Origin: Ignavibacteria bacterium
Lineage (GTDB): Bacteria > Bacteroidota > Ignavibacteria > Ignavibacteriales > SURF-24
Assembly (NCBI GenBank): GCA_025612375.1
Contig: JAAXKN010000001.1
Coordinates: 1-40,668 of the forward strand
Direction of reading: 5' to 3'
Length of the DNA stretch: 40,668 nucleotides
The notes below the pieces were generated by a model, which saw only the letters and a list, made by a program, of their open reading frames with translations, was not told the origin of the DNA and ran no database searches. A program made the position numbers and the translations under genes. Position 1 is the stretch's first letter. Each line of letters begins with the position of its first letter. Positions 15,331 to 24,094 of this stretch are shown in pieces.

Positions 15331-18300
15331 CTAGAAGAATGCCCTTATCTCGGCTCTTGCCGTATGGACTACCCTTCCTTTTCCCTGCTGGCGGCCGTCA
15401 TAACCGATTGTTGACTGCAGGTTGCCCGTAAAACGGTAGTCCATATTAAAACGCCAGAAGTAATTCTTCCCTATGAAATTTCCTTTCGTCATCTCAAAGG
15501 GAATGTAGTTTGCAAGCGTATTTGCCAGAAGCTCATTTCTCTCAAACTCCAGTCGCATTCTGCCAGTCCCGGCAAAGGAAAGCGTGAGCCTTAAGACCTG
15601 GGAATTCTGATCTATAACTGTGGGGCTCTTCGGCAGATTGTCCTCTGTCCTCCCAAATGTAAGCTTGAAACCTGCCTCAAGCGTCTTTATCGGCCTGTAC
15701 GAAAAATCGGTTGCTATGCTGTTGCCCGTAAGCATCCTCGAGCGGTTGAAGCTCCCCATGGAAATCAGGTTATCGCTCGTGTTTACAACATCCGTCTCAT
15801 TGCTTACCTCCTCTATCAGCCTCATTCTCATTCTAAGGCTTCTTTCCCTGTTATAGCCCCTTTCCAAGCCCCCGCTGTACTGATAGAGATTCTTTGTCTG
15901 CATATACCTGAAACGGAAAGAAAGCTCACTGCTGTTTTCAAAGAGAAAGAAATCCTGCTGAAAGAGGTTGCTTCCGCGGATCGTAGTTGAATCGTTCAGA
16001 AAAGATGAAAAGTGAAGAAGATATATCTTCTTAAAGTCTGTTTCTGTAGAATTTTCCTCAATCCTTAGGAATGTCTCACTTGAAACCGGCCTAAGGAAAA
16101 ACCCGGCAAGCGTGTTTTTATTTAACAGGCGGCCGAAGTTTAATTTCCACCTTGAGTTCAGTTTCAGATCCACTACTGGAAAAAGCTGGTCGGTCGGAAG
16201 AGTTGTTACAATATAATCCCCGTCATAGAGCGTAAGCTCAAACTCCCCCTCATCGGCAATCCCGTTCTGATTCAGGTCCCCAAGGTACTTGTAGCTTCCC
16301 GTACCCTGCGGCACCTTTACAAATACCCTCTGCAGCCTGGAAGCCCTTTGGGTTGAGCCTTCGTAGAACAGATCTCCCGAGAGGAACTCCTTCCAAAGGC
16401 TTAACCTGGTCTGTGAACGTACTAATATCGTCTGGTTGTCTGCAAAACCTCTTCCCTTGAAAAGCGGCGTATACTTCTTATCCCTTACTGCAAAGCTTAT
16501 GGATGAGTTGAAATCCTTTGTACCCCGGTAACTAAGGTTATACGACTGCGTAAAGGATTTGGCTTGCCGCATTATCTGGCCGTCCAAAGGACTTAAGTCA
16601 ACTCTGAACGAATACTGTGTCTGGAAGTTTAAGCCCCCGATGTTCATAAACTCCAGTGCCGGGCTTACTTCCGTGTAATTTGTACTTCCGAATAAAAGAG
16701 AATCGGCAGAGGCAGAATTGTCTTTCTTGTTTTCTGATGTAAATTCAATTGAAGGCTTTACCTTATTCCACAAAACCAGGTAAGAACTTGCTCTCTGCCT
16801 CAGCCACCTGCTTGTAGTAAGGAGATTGTTGGAACTGACGTAATCCAGCTGATACTCGGCATTGTACTTTTCCTTGTCACTCAGGCTGAAATTGCTTAAA
16901 TAGCGGTCTGAACTAAGCACGTTCTCCCTTTTCAGGTGCCCGTATGTAAAATCAGCGTTCAGGTTGTTCCCATACTGGTACTTTAAGCCGGCTTCCCTCA
17001 GCTCTTCGTCCCTGTTATTTGCGGCTTCCGGTATGTCATAATTACGATTAAATTCCACCTCATTTATGCGGTCTAAAGTCGAAAAGTCCTTCTGTATAAA
17101 CCTGTCTTTGTAGCTAAGGCCTGCCTTGCCCAGGTTTGTCCCAAAAATTTCAATATCCCTCGGCTTTGCCTGGAAGAAAATATTTCTGGCTGAACCAAAG
17201 TTGTTGCTGCTGTCAGCTGAAGAAAACCGGTTGTGGTTAAGAAGGCTTCCCGAGATTTCAAAGCTCAGGCTCACGTCTTTATATGGCAGATATTCAAGCA
17301 CCATGTTTCCCGTCTGCCTTAATTCCGGCATAGGAAGAAATATAATCGGCATATACCCCCCGCGGCCGACCCCTACGAACCTGTATTTACCTAGGCTTTC
17401 CTTTTCATAGTCGCCCTTACCCTGCCCCGTATAGCTGAAGTTTACATTGTATCGCCCCAATCCCGGGTTAAAAACGTAATATGTGTAAGGCGACCCGTTA
17501 ACGAGTGTGTCAACGCTGGAATATGTTCCTTTAATATTACCAAGTGAATCTGCCTGCGCCATCTGAACGCCTGACTTTGAAGCCTTTAGGCGGTCGCCTC
17601 CAGCAAGTTCAAGAATCCTCTTATCCGCATCTGAAATTGAAACGTCAATCGGGGCATCCTGGTTGTCCCCCTCCCTGAAGAACCCCAGGCTGAGGTTAAG
17701 TTTTTTATCCAGCTGGCTGGTTTGGAAGCTGCTTCCAAAGAAACTCCTGGCAAAACGCCTGTCGGAATACTCAAAATCAATTACAATGCGGCTTTCCGAA
17801 GTAATGAGCCTCTTGGGCGTAAATGTCACCTGCGCTGTCGAATAATCGATAGTATAATCGTTATTCTCCCCTCTTTTCATCGCCTCACCGTCAATATAAA
17901 CCCTTTCACTCCCGGCTATTACCACAATATCCCTTTCATTGTTTGTGCCCGAGAGCTGGTAAGGCCCCTGCACCCCTTCACTTCCAATGAACTGGTTCGA
18001 GTTGAACCTCCCTTTTGAGTTTGCAACGGCAACAGTGCCTTTGTACTTCTCAAAATTTAGTTCCGACTTTAAGCCCTGAAGTTTCCTCGTAACAGCCCCG
18101 AATTCCCCAGTCCTGCTCTGGAAGTCATAGTCGCCGAAGGTACCCGTGGCATTAGGATGCCTGAGCTCAATGAATACCTTATCCAGTTCATCCAGCCTTT
18201 CTGTATTCCCCTCGGGCTGAATCGGAATGTTCTCATCCGACAAAGCTGCAACAATTTCAATGTTTTCTGAGAGTTTCCCCGACATCTGGAGCCTCAGGCC

Positions 18301-18852
18301 GCTGTTTAAGGTCATATCCCTGGTTGTACCAACGGTAAAACCTCTTACCAGTGTCCCGCTTTTCTGAAGATCCTTGCCGAAAATGGACTCCGGGCTGAAG
18401 GGCGCGTTTTCAGTCTTCAGTACCCTCAGCGTGTCACGTGAGTCTTTTTCAACCCTGGTCTCCAGAATCCTTCTTTTATACTCCTTCTGAAGCGCCGTCC
18501 TGTAGCTCCTGTATGTAATAATGAGTGTGTCAAGCACTGAAGCCTTAACTGAGTCGGACAAGATGACATAAGCCTTCGGATAAGAAACCTGGTACTCCCC
18601 GGGCCTTAAAATTTTCCCCTTAAACTTTACCTGCTCGCTGAAAGGAACAATACTTAACTGTGAAAGAGGATAAATATTCTTTAAGTTGACCTGAATTGTA
18701 TCAGTAACAACATAAGTGGAATAATTTTCCTGCGCGAAAAGCTTACTGCCGCCATGACAGATTAAAATTAGTAGGAAAAAGAGATATTTAAGGATAAGCT
18801 TCAATAGTAAACTTGAATTTTTGATGCATAAATCTAAGGAGCCCTGATCCAA
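15331..18852 (-). CDS. Large predicted outer-membrane protein, family not recognised
   Basis: Protein of 1173 residues with a hydrophobic signal segment (about 16-33, cleavage near LFA|QEN). A roughly 120-residue N-domain precedes a segment starting SGTLVRGFTVGTTRD and continuing with QMSGKLSENIEI, vaguely like the opening of SprA/Sov-type outer-membrane proteins. The remaining ~900 residues are strand-rich, barrel-like sequence ending in FF. A calcium-loop-like motif, DLNQNGIADEGEFE, fits the DxNxNGxxDxxE pattern. The apparent start is TTG at 18852 with no good ribosome-binding site; another TTG at 18804, just before the hydrophobic core, is a possible true start. It follows a TonB-dependent receptor by 79 bp and is probably co-transcribed. 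Outer-membrane location is likely; role unknown. Confidence 0.75.
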   Translation of the reverse strand: MDQGSLDLCIKNSSLLLKLILKYLFFLLILICHGGSKLFAQENYSTYVVTDTIQVNLKNIYPLSQLSIVPFSEQVKFKGKILRPGEYQVSYPKAYVILSDSVKASVLDTLIITYRSYRTALQKEYKRRILETRVEKDSRDTLRVLKTENAPFSPESIFGKDLQKSGTLVRGFTVGTTRDMTLNSGLRLQMSGKLSENIEIVAALSDENIPIQPEGNTERLDELDKVFIELRHPNATGTFGDYDFQSRTGEFGAVTRKLQGLKSELNFEKYKGTVAVANSKGRFNSNQFIGSEGVQGPYQLSGTNNERDIVVIAGSERVYIDGEAMKRGENNDYTIDYSTAQVTFTPKRLITSESRIVIDFEYSDRRFARSFFGSSFQTSQLDKKLNLSLGFFREGDNQDAPIDVSISDADKRILELAGGDRLKASKSGVQMAQADSLGNIKGTYSSVDTLVNGSPYTYYVFNPGLGRYNVNFSYTGQGKGDYEKESLGKYRFVGVGRGGYMPIIFLPMPELRQTGNMVLEYLPYKDVSLSFEISGSLLNHNRFSSADSSNNFGSARNIFFQAKPRDIEIFGTNLGKAGLSYKDRFIQKDFSTLDRINEVEFNRNYDIPEAANNRDEELREAGLKYQYGNNLNADFTYGHLKRENVLSSDRYLSNFSLSDKEKYNAEYQLDYVSSNNLLTTSRWLRQRASSYLVLWNKVKPSIEFTSENKKDNSASADSLLFGSTNYTEVSPALEFMNIGGLNFQTQYSFRVDLSPLDGQIMRQAKSFTQSYNLSYRGTKDFNSSISFAVRDKKYTPLFKGRGFADNQTILVRSQTRLSLWKEFLSGDLFYEGSTQRASRLQRVFVKVPQGTGSYKYLGDLNQNGIADEGEFELTLYDGDYIVTTLPTDQLFPVVDLKLNSRWKLNFGRLLNKNTLAGFFLRPVSSETFLRIEENSTETDFKKIYLLHFSSFLNDSTTIRGSNLFQQDFFLFENSSELSFRFRYMQTKNLYQYSGGLERGYNRERSLRMRMRLIEEVSNETDVVNTSDNLISMGSFNRSRMLTGNSIATDFSYRPIKTLEAGFKLTFGRTEDNLPKSPTVIDQNSQVLRLTLSFAGTGRMRLEFERNELLANTLANYIPFEMTKGNFIGKNYFWRFNMDYRFTGNLQSTIGYDGRQQGKGRVVHTARAEIRAFF

Positions 18853-18931
18853 AAGTCAAAAGTGAAAGATTTACCCTAAAAGGCAAAAATCAGGCTGAAT
18901 TCCCCATTTTTTGGATTTATGCATAACAGGA

Positions 18932-21229
18932 CTATAGTTCAAGGCATATGCCTATCGAAGGGACAATGCCAAGTATCGGGTCGTTGGCTATCCGGTTTTC
19001 AGCTTTCTCCCACCGGATCATGCTCCGGGCTTTATGATTGTACAGGTTTTGTATGTCGAGGTAAGTCCTTAGTTTCCATCCGCCTAAATCCCATTTCCTG
19101 TCCAGCCTCACATCAAGGCTGTGCTGCTCCTCCATGCGCACGGTGTTATAAAGCGTAGCGTCCTGTTTCCCGTCGCTGCTGAACGGGGTGTAGGGCATGC
19201 CGCTTGCAAAGCGGAACTTAAGATCCACCTCCCATTTCTCGTCAAAGATGTATCCCAGTGCCATGTGTATAATCCAGGTCTGGTCGTAGCTTCCCAGGCG
19301 CTCAATGTTATCCAGCCCCTCGAAAGTGGCCTTGCTCCACGTGATGTTTAACGCCCCCCAGAAAGGGCTTTCTGAAAACCTTTTCTGAATTGAGAATTCC
19401 ACCCCTTTAACCCATCCTTTTCCCAGGTTGACAAGGGAATCGAGCCCGAAGGATGCAAAGTTATCGTCAATCCCGGCAAAGCCTGCCCCGGTGTTAGACA
19501 TCACCAGATACGGCCTCTCTACGCTTACAGGATAACCCTGGTAGGTTTTATAAAAGCCTTCAAGCGTCAGTTTCGTATCCTCAGACAAACTCTGGTCAAT
19601 CCCTATTGTAAGCTGATCGCTCCTGAAACTCTTTAGCCTTTCGTTTGCGGGGTTAATTGAATTCCACAGGTCATTTGGCGTCTGACGGAAGACCCCGGCG
19701 CTGAAGTTCATGTTTGTTGATCTTGAAAGCGACAACTGTGTAAAAAACCTGGGAGAAAGTGTGTTGTCCTCCCTTCCTGAATCATAAAAGTCAGCCCTCA
19801 GACCTGCTCCAAGCTTCAGCTTGTTCCAGAAACGGTGGCTGTACTGGGCATATATCCCCCCTTTCATATATTCCTTCCGGATATCTATTCCTTCTGTTGC
19901 CAGCGTCTCATCGAAAGACGTTAAATAGTCTCTTAGCTTTACGTTTGCGTCAAAATTTACCAGCTTGGCCAGCGTCCCGAAGTCCAGCTCGTCTTCAGGC
20001 GAAAAGTTCAGCACAAAATCCCCTTTTATCGTATTTTCTTCCTCAGTGGACCTGTATTCAAATATATTGTTCGGAACGGTTTCATATCCAAAATGAATAC
20101 TGCTGTAGCTGAGGTTAAAGTACCCTTTGCTGAAAATGCTCTTAAATGTTGCCGCACCTATGTAGTTGTTCTGATGGCTTCCCATTGCACGTGGATTTTC
20201 ATCCCTCAGGTTTCCGGCTATGTTAAAAAACTTCACACGGTCAATTACACCGAAAAACAGGAATGAGAGCTGGCTGAAATTGTTAAGTTTTGTGTTTGTC
20301 TTTGCAAAAAAGTCGTAGTACTCAGGAGCAAAAGAAAAACCTGAGGCCCGGAAGATAAAGTCGAGGTAGCTCCTTCTGGCCGAAAGGATAAATGTGGATT
20401 TTTCATTTACCGGCCCCTCCATGCTGAGTGCGAACTGCGTTGCTGACAAAACCGCCTTTCCGCCAATTCTGTCGTTTCTTCCCTCCCGCAAGTTTACCTG
20501 TGTGACACTGGAGATCTTATCTCCGAAGGAAATCGGAAAGCCTCCCGAAGAAAATGAGGTTGAGCTTACAAAATCCATGTTTATAAAGCTCATCACTCCC
20601 CCCGAAAAGCCCTGGTTTCCAAAGTGATTGATGTTTGGCAGAATAATGCCGTCAACAGTATAAAGGTTCTCGGCCGGGCTGCCTCCCCTTACAACAAGGT
20701 CGTTTCTGTAGTTGTCTGCCTGCGCCACGCCGGGAAAAATTGCAAGGCTCCTTACAATGTCGTCAAAATTCCCGGAAATCCTTTTTACTTCCTCATTGTT
20801 GAATTTAACAGATCCCACAAACTCATTCATGTCTTTCTGGAAATATCTGGGCTTAATGGTTACACCGGGAATTTCTGCCAGCCTTTCGGTAAGGAAAAAG
20901 TTCTGCACCAGGTCTGAAGCCGTAAGGCTGAAATGTTCCCAGACTTGCGTCTTGTACCCCGCAGCAGTTATAATTACCCTGTAGCTCCCTTTCGGGATAT
21001 TAATCAGCGCATACTCACCCTTGTCGCTGCTGTAGGCAATGTAGTTCTCGTTCAGTTCTATGGTGGCACCTGTAATGGGCTTTAATGTAACTGAATCGCG
21101 GATTATTCCCGAAAGACTACCCCTTTGCGCATAAGCTGATCCGCTGCTTAATAAAACCACTACAGACAAGATTGCTGGAAGAAAAACATATGAAAGTCTA
21201 TATAGGACATCGTATCTCTTTGTATTCAC
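18932..21229 (-). CDS. TonB-dependent outer-membrane receptor
   Basis: Outer-membrane active transporter of 765 residues. The signal peptide runs to about 34 (AYA|Q), followed by a carboxypeptidase-regulatory-like domain (about 36-113; GIIRDSVTLKPITGATIEL, then DKGEYALINIPKGSYRV). A plug domain lies at about 120-235 (PGVAQADNYRNDLVVRGG, then NLYTVDGI), and a 22-strand-type barrel follows. This N-terminal domain is typical of Bacteroidota/Ignavibacteria receptors. No SusD partner is present, so it is not a Sus-type glycan importer by context. The gene before it is the MacB-type operon, after a terminator. The gene after it is the large outer-membrane protein. The substrate cannot be told from sequence. 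Confidence 0.92.
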   Translation of the reverse strand: MNTKRYDVLYRLSYVFLPAILSVVVLLSSGSAYAQRGSLSGIIRDSVTLKPITGATIELNENYIAYSSDKGEYALINIPKGSYRVIITAAGYKTQVWEHFSLTASDLVQNFFLTERLAEIPGVTIKPRYFQKDMNEFVGSVKFNNEEVKRISGNFDDIVRSLAIFPGVAQADNYRNDLVVRGGSPAENLYTVDGIILPNINHFGNQGFSGGVMSFINMDFVSSTSFSSGGFPISFGDKISSVTQVNLREGRNDRIGGKAVLSATQFALSMEGPVNEKSTFILSARRSYLDFIFRASGFSFAPEYYDFFAKTNTKLNNFSQLSFLFFGVIDRVKFFNIAGNLRDENPRAMGSHQNNYIGAATFKSIFSKGYFNLSYSSIHFGYETVPNNIFEYRSTEEENTIKGDFVLNFSPEDELDFGTLAKLVNFDANVKLRDYLTSFDETLATEGIDIRKEYMKGGIYAQYSHRFWNKLKLGAGLRADFYDSGREDNTLSPRFFTQLSLSRSTNMNFSAGVFRQTPNDLWNSINPANERLKSFRSDQLTIGIDQSLSEDTKLTLEGFYKTYQGYPVSVERPYLVMSNTGAGFAGIDDNFASFGLDSLVNLGKGWVKGVEFSIQKRFSESPFWGALNITWSKATFEGLDNIERLGSYDQTWIIHMALGYIFDEKWEVDLKFRFASGMPYTPFSSDGKQDATLYNTVRMEEQHSLDVRLDRKWDLGGWKLRTYLDIQNLYNHKARSMIRWEKAENRIANDPILGIVPSIGICLEL

Positions 21230-21283
21230 GTTTACCCCTCTGTTTCATTGGCATCATTGAAAGAAAGCTGGTTTTAAGGAATG

Positions 21284-21332
21284 ATTATACGGTCTTAATT
21301 ATGGTCCCATATACTATTCATATATATAGTAT
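21284..21332 (-). promoter_or_regulatory. Candidate promoter region of the TonB receptor gene
   Basis: On the minus strand a perfect TATAAT lies at 21284-21289, about 55 bases before the receptor start. An AT-rich palindrome, ATACTAT...ATAGTAT (21311-21317 with 21326-21332), stands just upstream. No good -35 hexamer is visible at the proper distance. The palindrome could be an operator, but AT-rich palindromes arise easily by chance. Confidence 0.3.
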
Positions 21333-21350
21333 AAAAAGAAAGGTAGGCAT

Positions 21351-21391
21351 AAAAAAATGCCCTACCGGGTCTTGTGACCCAGATCAGGCAT
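21351..21391 (-). terminator. Terminator of the efflux operon
   Basis: Read on the minus strand, an ATGCC/GGCAT outer stem and a GGGTC-ACAA-GACCC inner stem are followed at once by seven T. It lies about 50 bases after the stop codon of the last permease gene and before the receptor promoter region, a textbook position. Confidence 0.8.
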
Positions 21392-21440
21392 TATTAAATT
21401 TTTAAGATGTTTATTAGAAATGAGGGAATACGGGAGTTTC

Positions 21441-22670
21441 TTACTCGTACCTCAGAGCTTCAATAGGATCTAAGTTTGATGCTTTTATAGCAGGGTAAAC
21501 CCCGAAGACGAGGCCTACGGCAGAGGTAACAATAAGCCCTACAGCAATCCAGAAGACGGGAACAACAACTGATGCCTTAAGAAGAACTGCAATTATATTA
21601 CCCCCTATGAGCCCCAGAATTATGCCGGAGATTCCGCCTAAAAGACTTAAAACCGTTGCCTCTGCAAGGAACTGAAACCGGATAGTATTTTTCTGAGCCC
21701 CTATAGCCTTGCGTATACCGATCTCTCTTGTCCTTTCGGTCACGCTTACAAGCATAATGTTCATAATGCCTATTCCTGCTGCAACAAGTGCTATAAAGGC
21801 CACAACTCCGGCGCCGACCCTGAAATACTTCGTGATGTCATTAAACTGCGAGATCAGCTGGCTGTTTGTTACAATTTCAAAATCATTTTCTTCTCCCGGT
21901 GATACCTTGCGGATTGTCCTGAGCGCCCCGATCACCTGATCCATGGTAGCCTGGTAGCGCTTGTTGTCGGGAGCCTGTATATTAAACTCGGCCGATGACC
22001 TGTCGCCGTAATACTTCGTAAATACAGAAATCGGAATAATAAGGAAGTTATCCTGGCTTTGACCCAGCACGCTCCCTTTTTCCTTAAAGCGCCCTATCAC
22101 CTCAAGCCTCATGTTATCCACAGTAACTTTCTGTCCTATGGGGTCAATCGACTTAAAGAGTTTCTTTACGATATCGTTACCGATAACGCATACGTTTCTG
22201 GCGTAAAGCATATCCTGCCTTGAAAAACCGCGCCCGTCGTCAATTACATAGCTCGAAGTCGTAAACTCGTCATTGTTAACGCCCACCATGTAAACATTAG
22301 GGTTTGTAGCCTCTTTGTTATACTTTACCATGCGGCTTCCCTGCCCTAGGGAAATTCCTACTGCAACCGGAAGATTGGTCATTTCTTTTAACTTCTCCCC
22401 CTGCTCTACCGTCAGGTCCTTCCTGTTGCGGTACTTCATCCAGGCGCCGTGCCCGGTCTGTATGGCAGGATACTTCTGCACTATGATATTGTTTGTCCCT
22501 ATGTCGTTAAAGGCGTCTTCAAACGTCCCTTGAATGGCTGAAATTGCAGTCATAACAATTATGATCGAGAAAAGCCCTATGGCTATTCCAACCAGCGTCA
22601 GAATAGAACGGGTTTTGTTGCTCCTGAGAGAGTTTAACGCCATTATTATGCTTTCATATATCTGTACCAA
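21441..22670 (-). CDS. MacB/FtsX-type ABC permease, B type (pair 2)
   Basis: Inner-membrane permease of 409 residues with the MacB layout lacking a fused ATPase. One N-terminal helix (about 22-46) is followed by a large periplasmic domain (about 47-280) and three C-terminal helices. The cytoplasmic coupling segment reads ERTREIGIRKAIGAQ and the C-terminus ALRYE. Its periplasmic features (RNRKDLT, GEENDFEI) match the permease at 24095-25327 rather than its neighbour, so I class both as B type. It starts 12 bp after the A-type partner stops and is last in the operon. The ATPase would have to be supplied by the gene at 26582-27307. Confidence 0.9.
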   Translation of the reverse strand: MVQIYESIIMALNSLRSNKTRSILTLVGIAIGLFSIIIVMTAISAIQGTFEDAFNDIGTNNIIVQKYPAIQTGHGAWMKYRNRKDLTVEQGEKLKEMTNLPVAVGISLGQGSRMVKYNKEATNPNVYMVGVNNDEFTTSSYVIDDGRGFSRQDMLYARNVCVIGNDIVKKLFKSIDPIGQKVTVDNMRLEVIGRFKEKGSVLGQSQDNFLIIPISVFTKYYGDRSSAEFNIQAPDNKRYQATMDQVIGALRTIRKVSPGEENDFEIVTNSQLISQFNDITKYFRVGAGVVAFIALVAAGIGIMNIMLVSVTERTREIGIRKAIGAQKNTIRFQFLAEATVLSLLGGISGIILGLIGGNIIAVLLKASVVVPVFWIAVGLIVTSAVGLVFGVYPAIKASNLDPIEALRYE

Positions 22671-22682
22671 CTTTCCCCCTCA

Positions 22683-23930
22683 TTATTCATATCTTAAAGC
22701 TTCAACAGGATTCATCTTGGAAGCCTTGTAGGCAGGCAGGAATCCCGATACTACTCCAACCAGTGCGGCAATGAAAAACGATATCAGCACAATGTTCAAA
22801 GGCATTGAGGTCGGAATAAACTGATTAATTATAAGGCTTACAGGAAAAGCCAGAATAATCCCTATGGCTCCTCCTATCATGCATATGATTGCGGCTTCGG
22901 CAAGGAACTGCAGAAGAATGGACCACGTCTTGGCCCCTATGGCTTTTCTTATACCTATCTCCTTGGTCCTTTCCTTGACTGAAACGAACATAATGTTCAT
23001 AATTCCAATTGCACCGACAAAAAGCGACAAAGCCGTTATTACAAGCCCTGCAATTGCAACCGTACCGATTATCTTGTCGTACATCTGCGTAAAGGCTTCC
23101 TGCTGGTTGATTGCAAAGTCATCAGTTTTGTTGGAGGGGACTTTTCTTATTGCGCGCATAATATCCCGGATCTCTTCCTTAACTTCGGGCATTTTGTTTA
23201 TGTCTTTAACCTTTACGTTAATCCTGAAGGAGTCCCTCCTGGGTCCGAAGGCTTTCTTGAAGACTCCGATCGGCATAATTACCTGCCCGTCCATGCTGAA
23301 GGAACCTAAAAATCCGCTTCCCTGCTTTTCCAGCACACCTATTACCCTTAAGGGGATTCCGTTTAGTTTTATCATTTTATTTATCGGATCTTCATTTGGG
23401 AACAGGTTGTCCACAATGTCCTGCCCAATAATGCAGACTTCGTGATTTGACTTCTCCTCAAAGTCTGTCATAAATCTTCCCGTAGCTGGAAAGGTTCCGG
23501 TGGTTTTTATGTAATCGGCCGTAGTGCCCCAGATGATAGTTGTTGTTGCGCTCTTTTCCTTGTATTTGGCCGTTGCCCCGAAGCTTCTCAGGTTTGGAAC
23601 AACTACTTCAACCGAAGGAACCGATGCCAGCTGCGCCTTTAGCTTTTCGTACTGGTCCATTGTAATATCCCGCCTGTTTCTCTGCAGGTGCCAGTCCTCG
23701 CCGCTGAACCATTCGAATTTCTCCACAAAAAGGACGTCAGAGCCTATTGAAGCAATCGACTGTATAAAGGAATTCTTTAAGCCTGTAATTGCTGTGGACA
23801 TAATTGTTACAGCGAAAATGCCTATTACAATTCCCAGAGTAGTCAAAATTGAGCGCATCTTGTTCGCTCTGATTGCTCTGAGGGAAATAATTACACCCTC
23901 TTTTACATCCACCAGAAAGTGCTTAAACAT
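22683..23930 (-). CDS. MacB/FtsX-type ABC permease, A type (pair 2)
   Basis: Inner-membrane permease of 415 residues with one N-terminal and three C-terminal helices around a periplasmic MacB-like core. It matches the permease at 25327-26562 feature by feature: an aromatic EKFEWF...EDW stretch followed by RNRRDITM, then FVGAIGIMNIMFVSV, ERTKEIGIRKAIGAK, INQFIPTS and MNPVEALRYE. It is therefore the A-type member of the second pair. A terminator-like hairpin lies just upstream (24029-24058), so pair 2 may be transcribed at a lower level than pair 1 or from a promoter in 23931-24028. Confidence 0.9.
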   Translation of the reverse strand: MFKHFLVDVKEGVIISLRAIRANKMRSILTTLGIVIGIFAVTIMSTAITGLKNSFIQSIASIGSDVLFVEKFEWFSGEDWHLQRNRRDITMDQYEKLKAQLASVPSVEVVVPNLRSFGATAKYKEKSATTTIIWGTTADYIKTTGTFPATGRFMTDFEEKSNHEVCIIGQDIVDNLFPNEDPINKMIKLNGIPLRVIGVLEKQGSGFLGSFSMDGQVIMPIGVFKKAFGPRRDSFRINVKVKDINKMPEVKEEIRDIMRAIRKVPSNKTDDFAINQQEAFTQMYDKIIGTVAIAGLVITALSLFVGAIGIMNIMFVSVKERTKEIGIRKAIGAKTWSILLQFLAEAAIICMIGGAIGIILAFPVSLIINQFIPTSMPLNIVLISFFIAALVGVVSGFLPAYKASKMNPVEALRYE

Positions 23931-24028
23931 AAATAGATCTGCTTATTTTAATGTTAGTTGTAAATATCGGTCTTAAAATATAGTTTTGCCCTGAAAAAAC
24001 AAAACTATTATGTTTCATGAAAAAGACA

Positions 24029-24062
24029 AGGTAAAGCACCGCTAAAAGTGCTTTACCTCTTT
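24029..24062. terminator. Internal hairpin between the two permease pairs
   Basis: AGGTAAAGCAC (24029-24039) pairs perfectly with GTGCTTTACCT (24048-24058) around an 8-base loop. T-rich sequence follows on both strands (TCTTTTTT on plus, TTGTCTTTTT on minus). In the direction of the operon it should terminate, wholly or partly, after permease pair 1. Confidence 0.75.
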
Positions 24063-24094
24063 TTTGTGTGCATACTTAAATTACCAGGCAGCCA

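Noticed and set aside
18932-21229. SusC-type glycan importer
   Set aside because: The receptor has the regulatory N-domain but no SusD gene next to it and lacks the length (about 1,000 residues) of SusC proteins.
21358-21391. tRNA-like stem-loops after the permease operon
   Set aside because: The two stems end in a seven-T run, lack cloverleaf arms and T-loop sequence, and fit a terminator.
21172-21405. Plus-strand frame of 77 codons in the receptor-efflux gap
   Set aside because: It begins inside the TonB receptor gene on the other strand and reads through the operon terminator hairpin; not a credible gene.
22864-23445. Plus-strand open frame of 193 codons opposite a permease gene
   Set aside because: It mirrors the hydrophobic permease codons; similar mirror frames occur opposite the other permeases at the same places.
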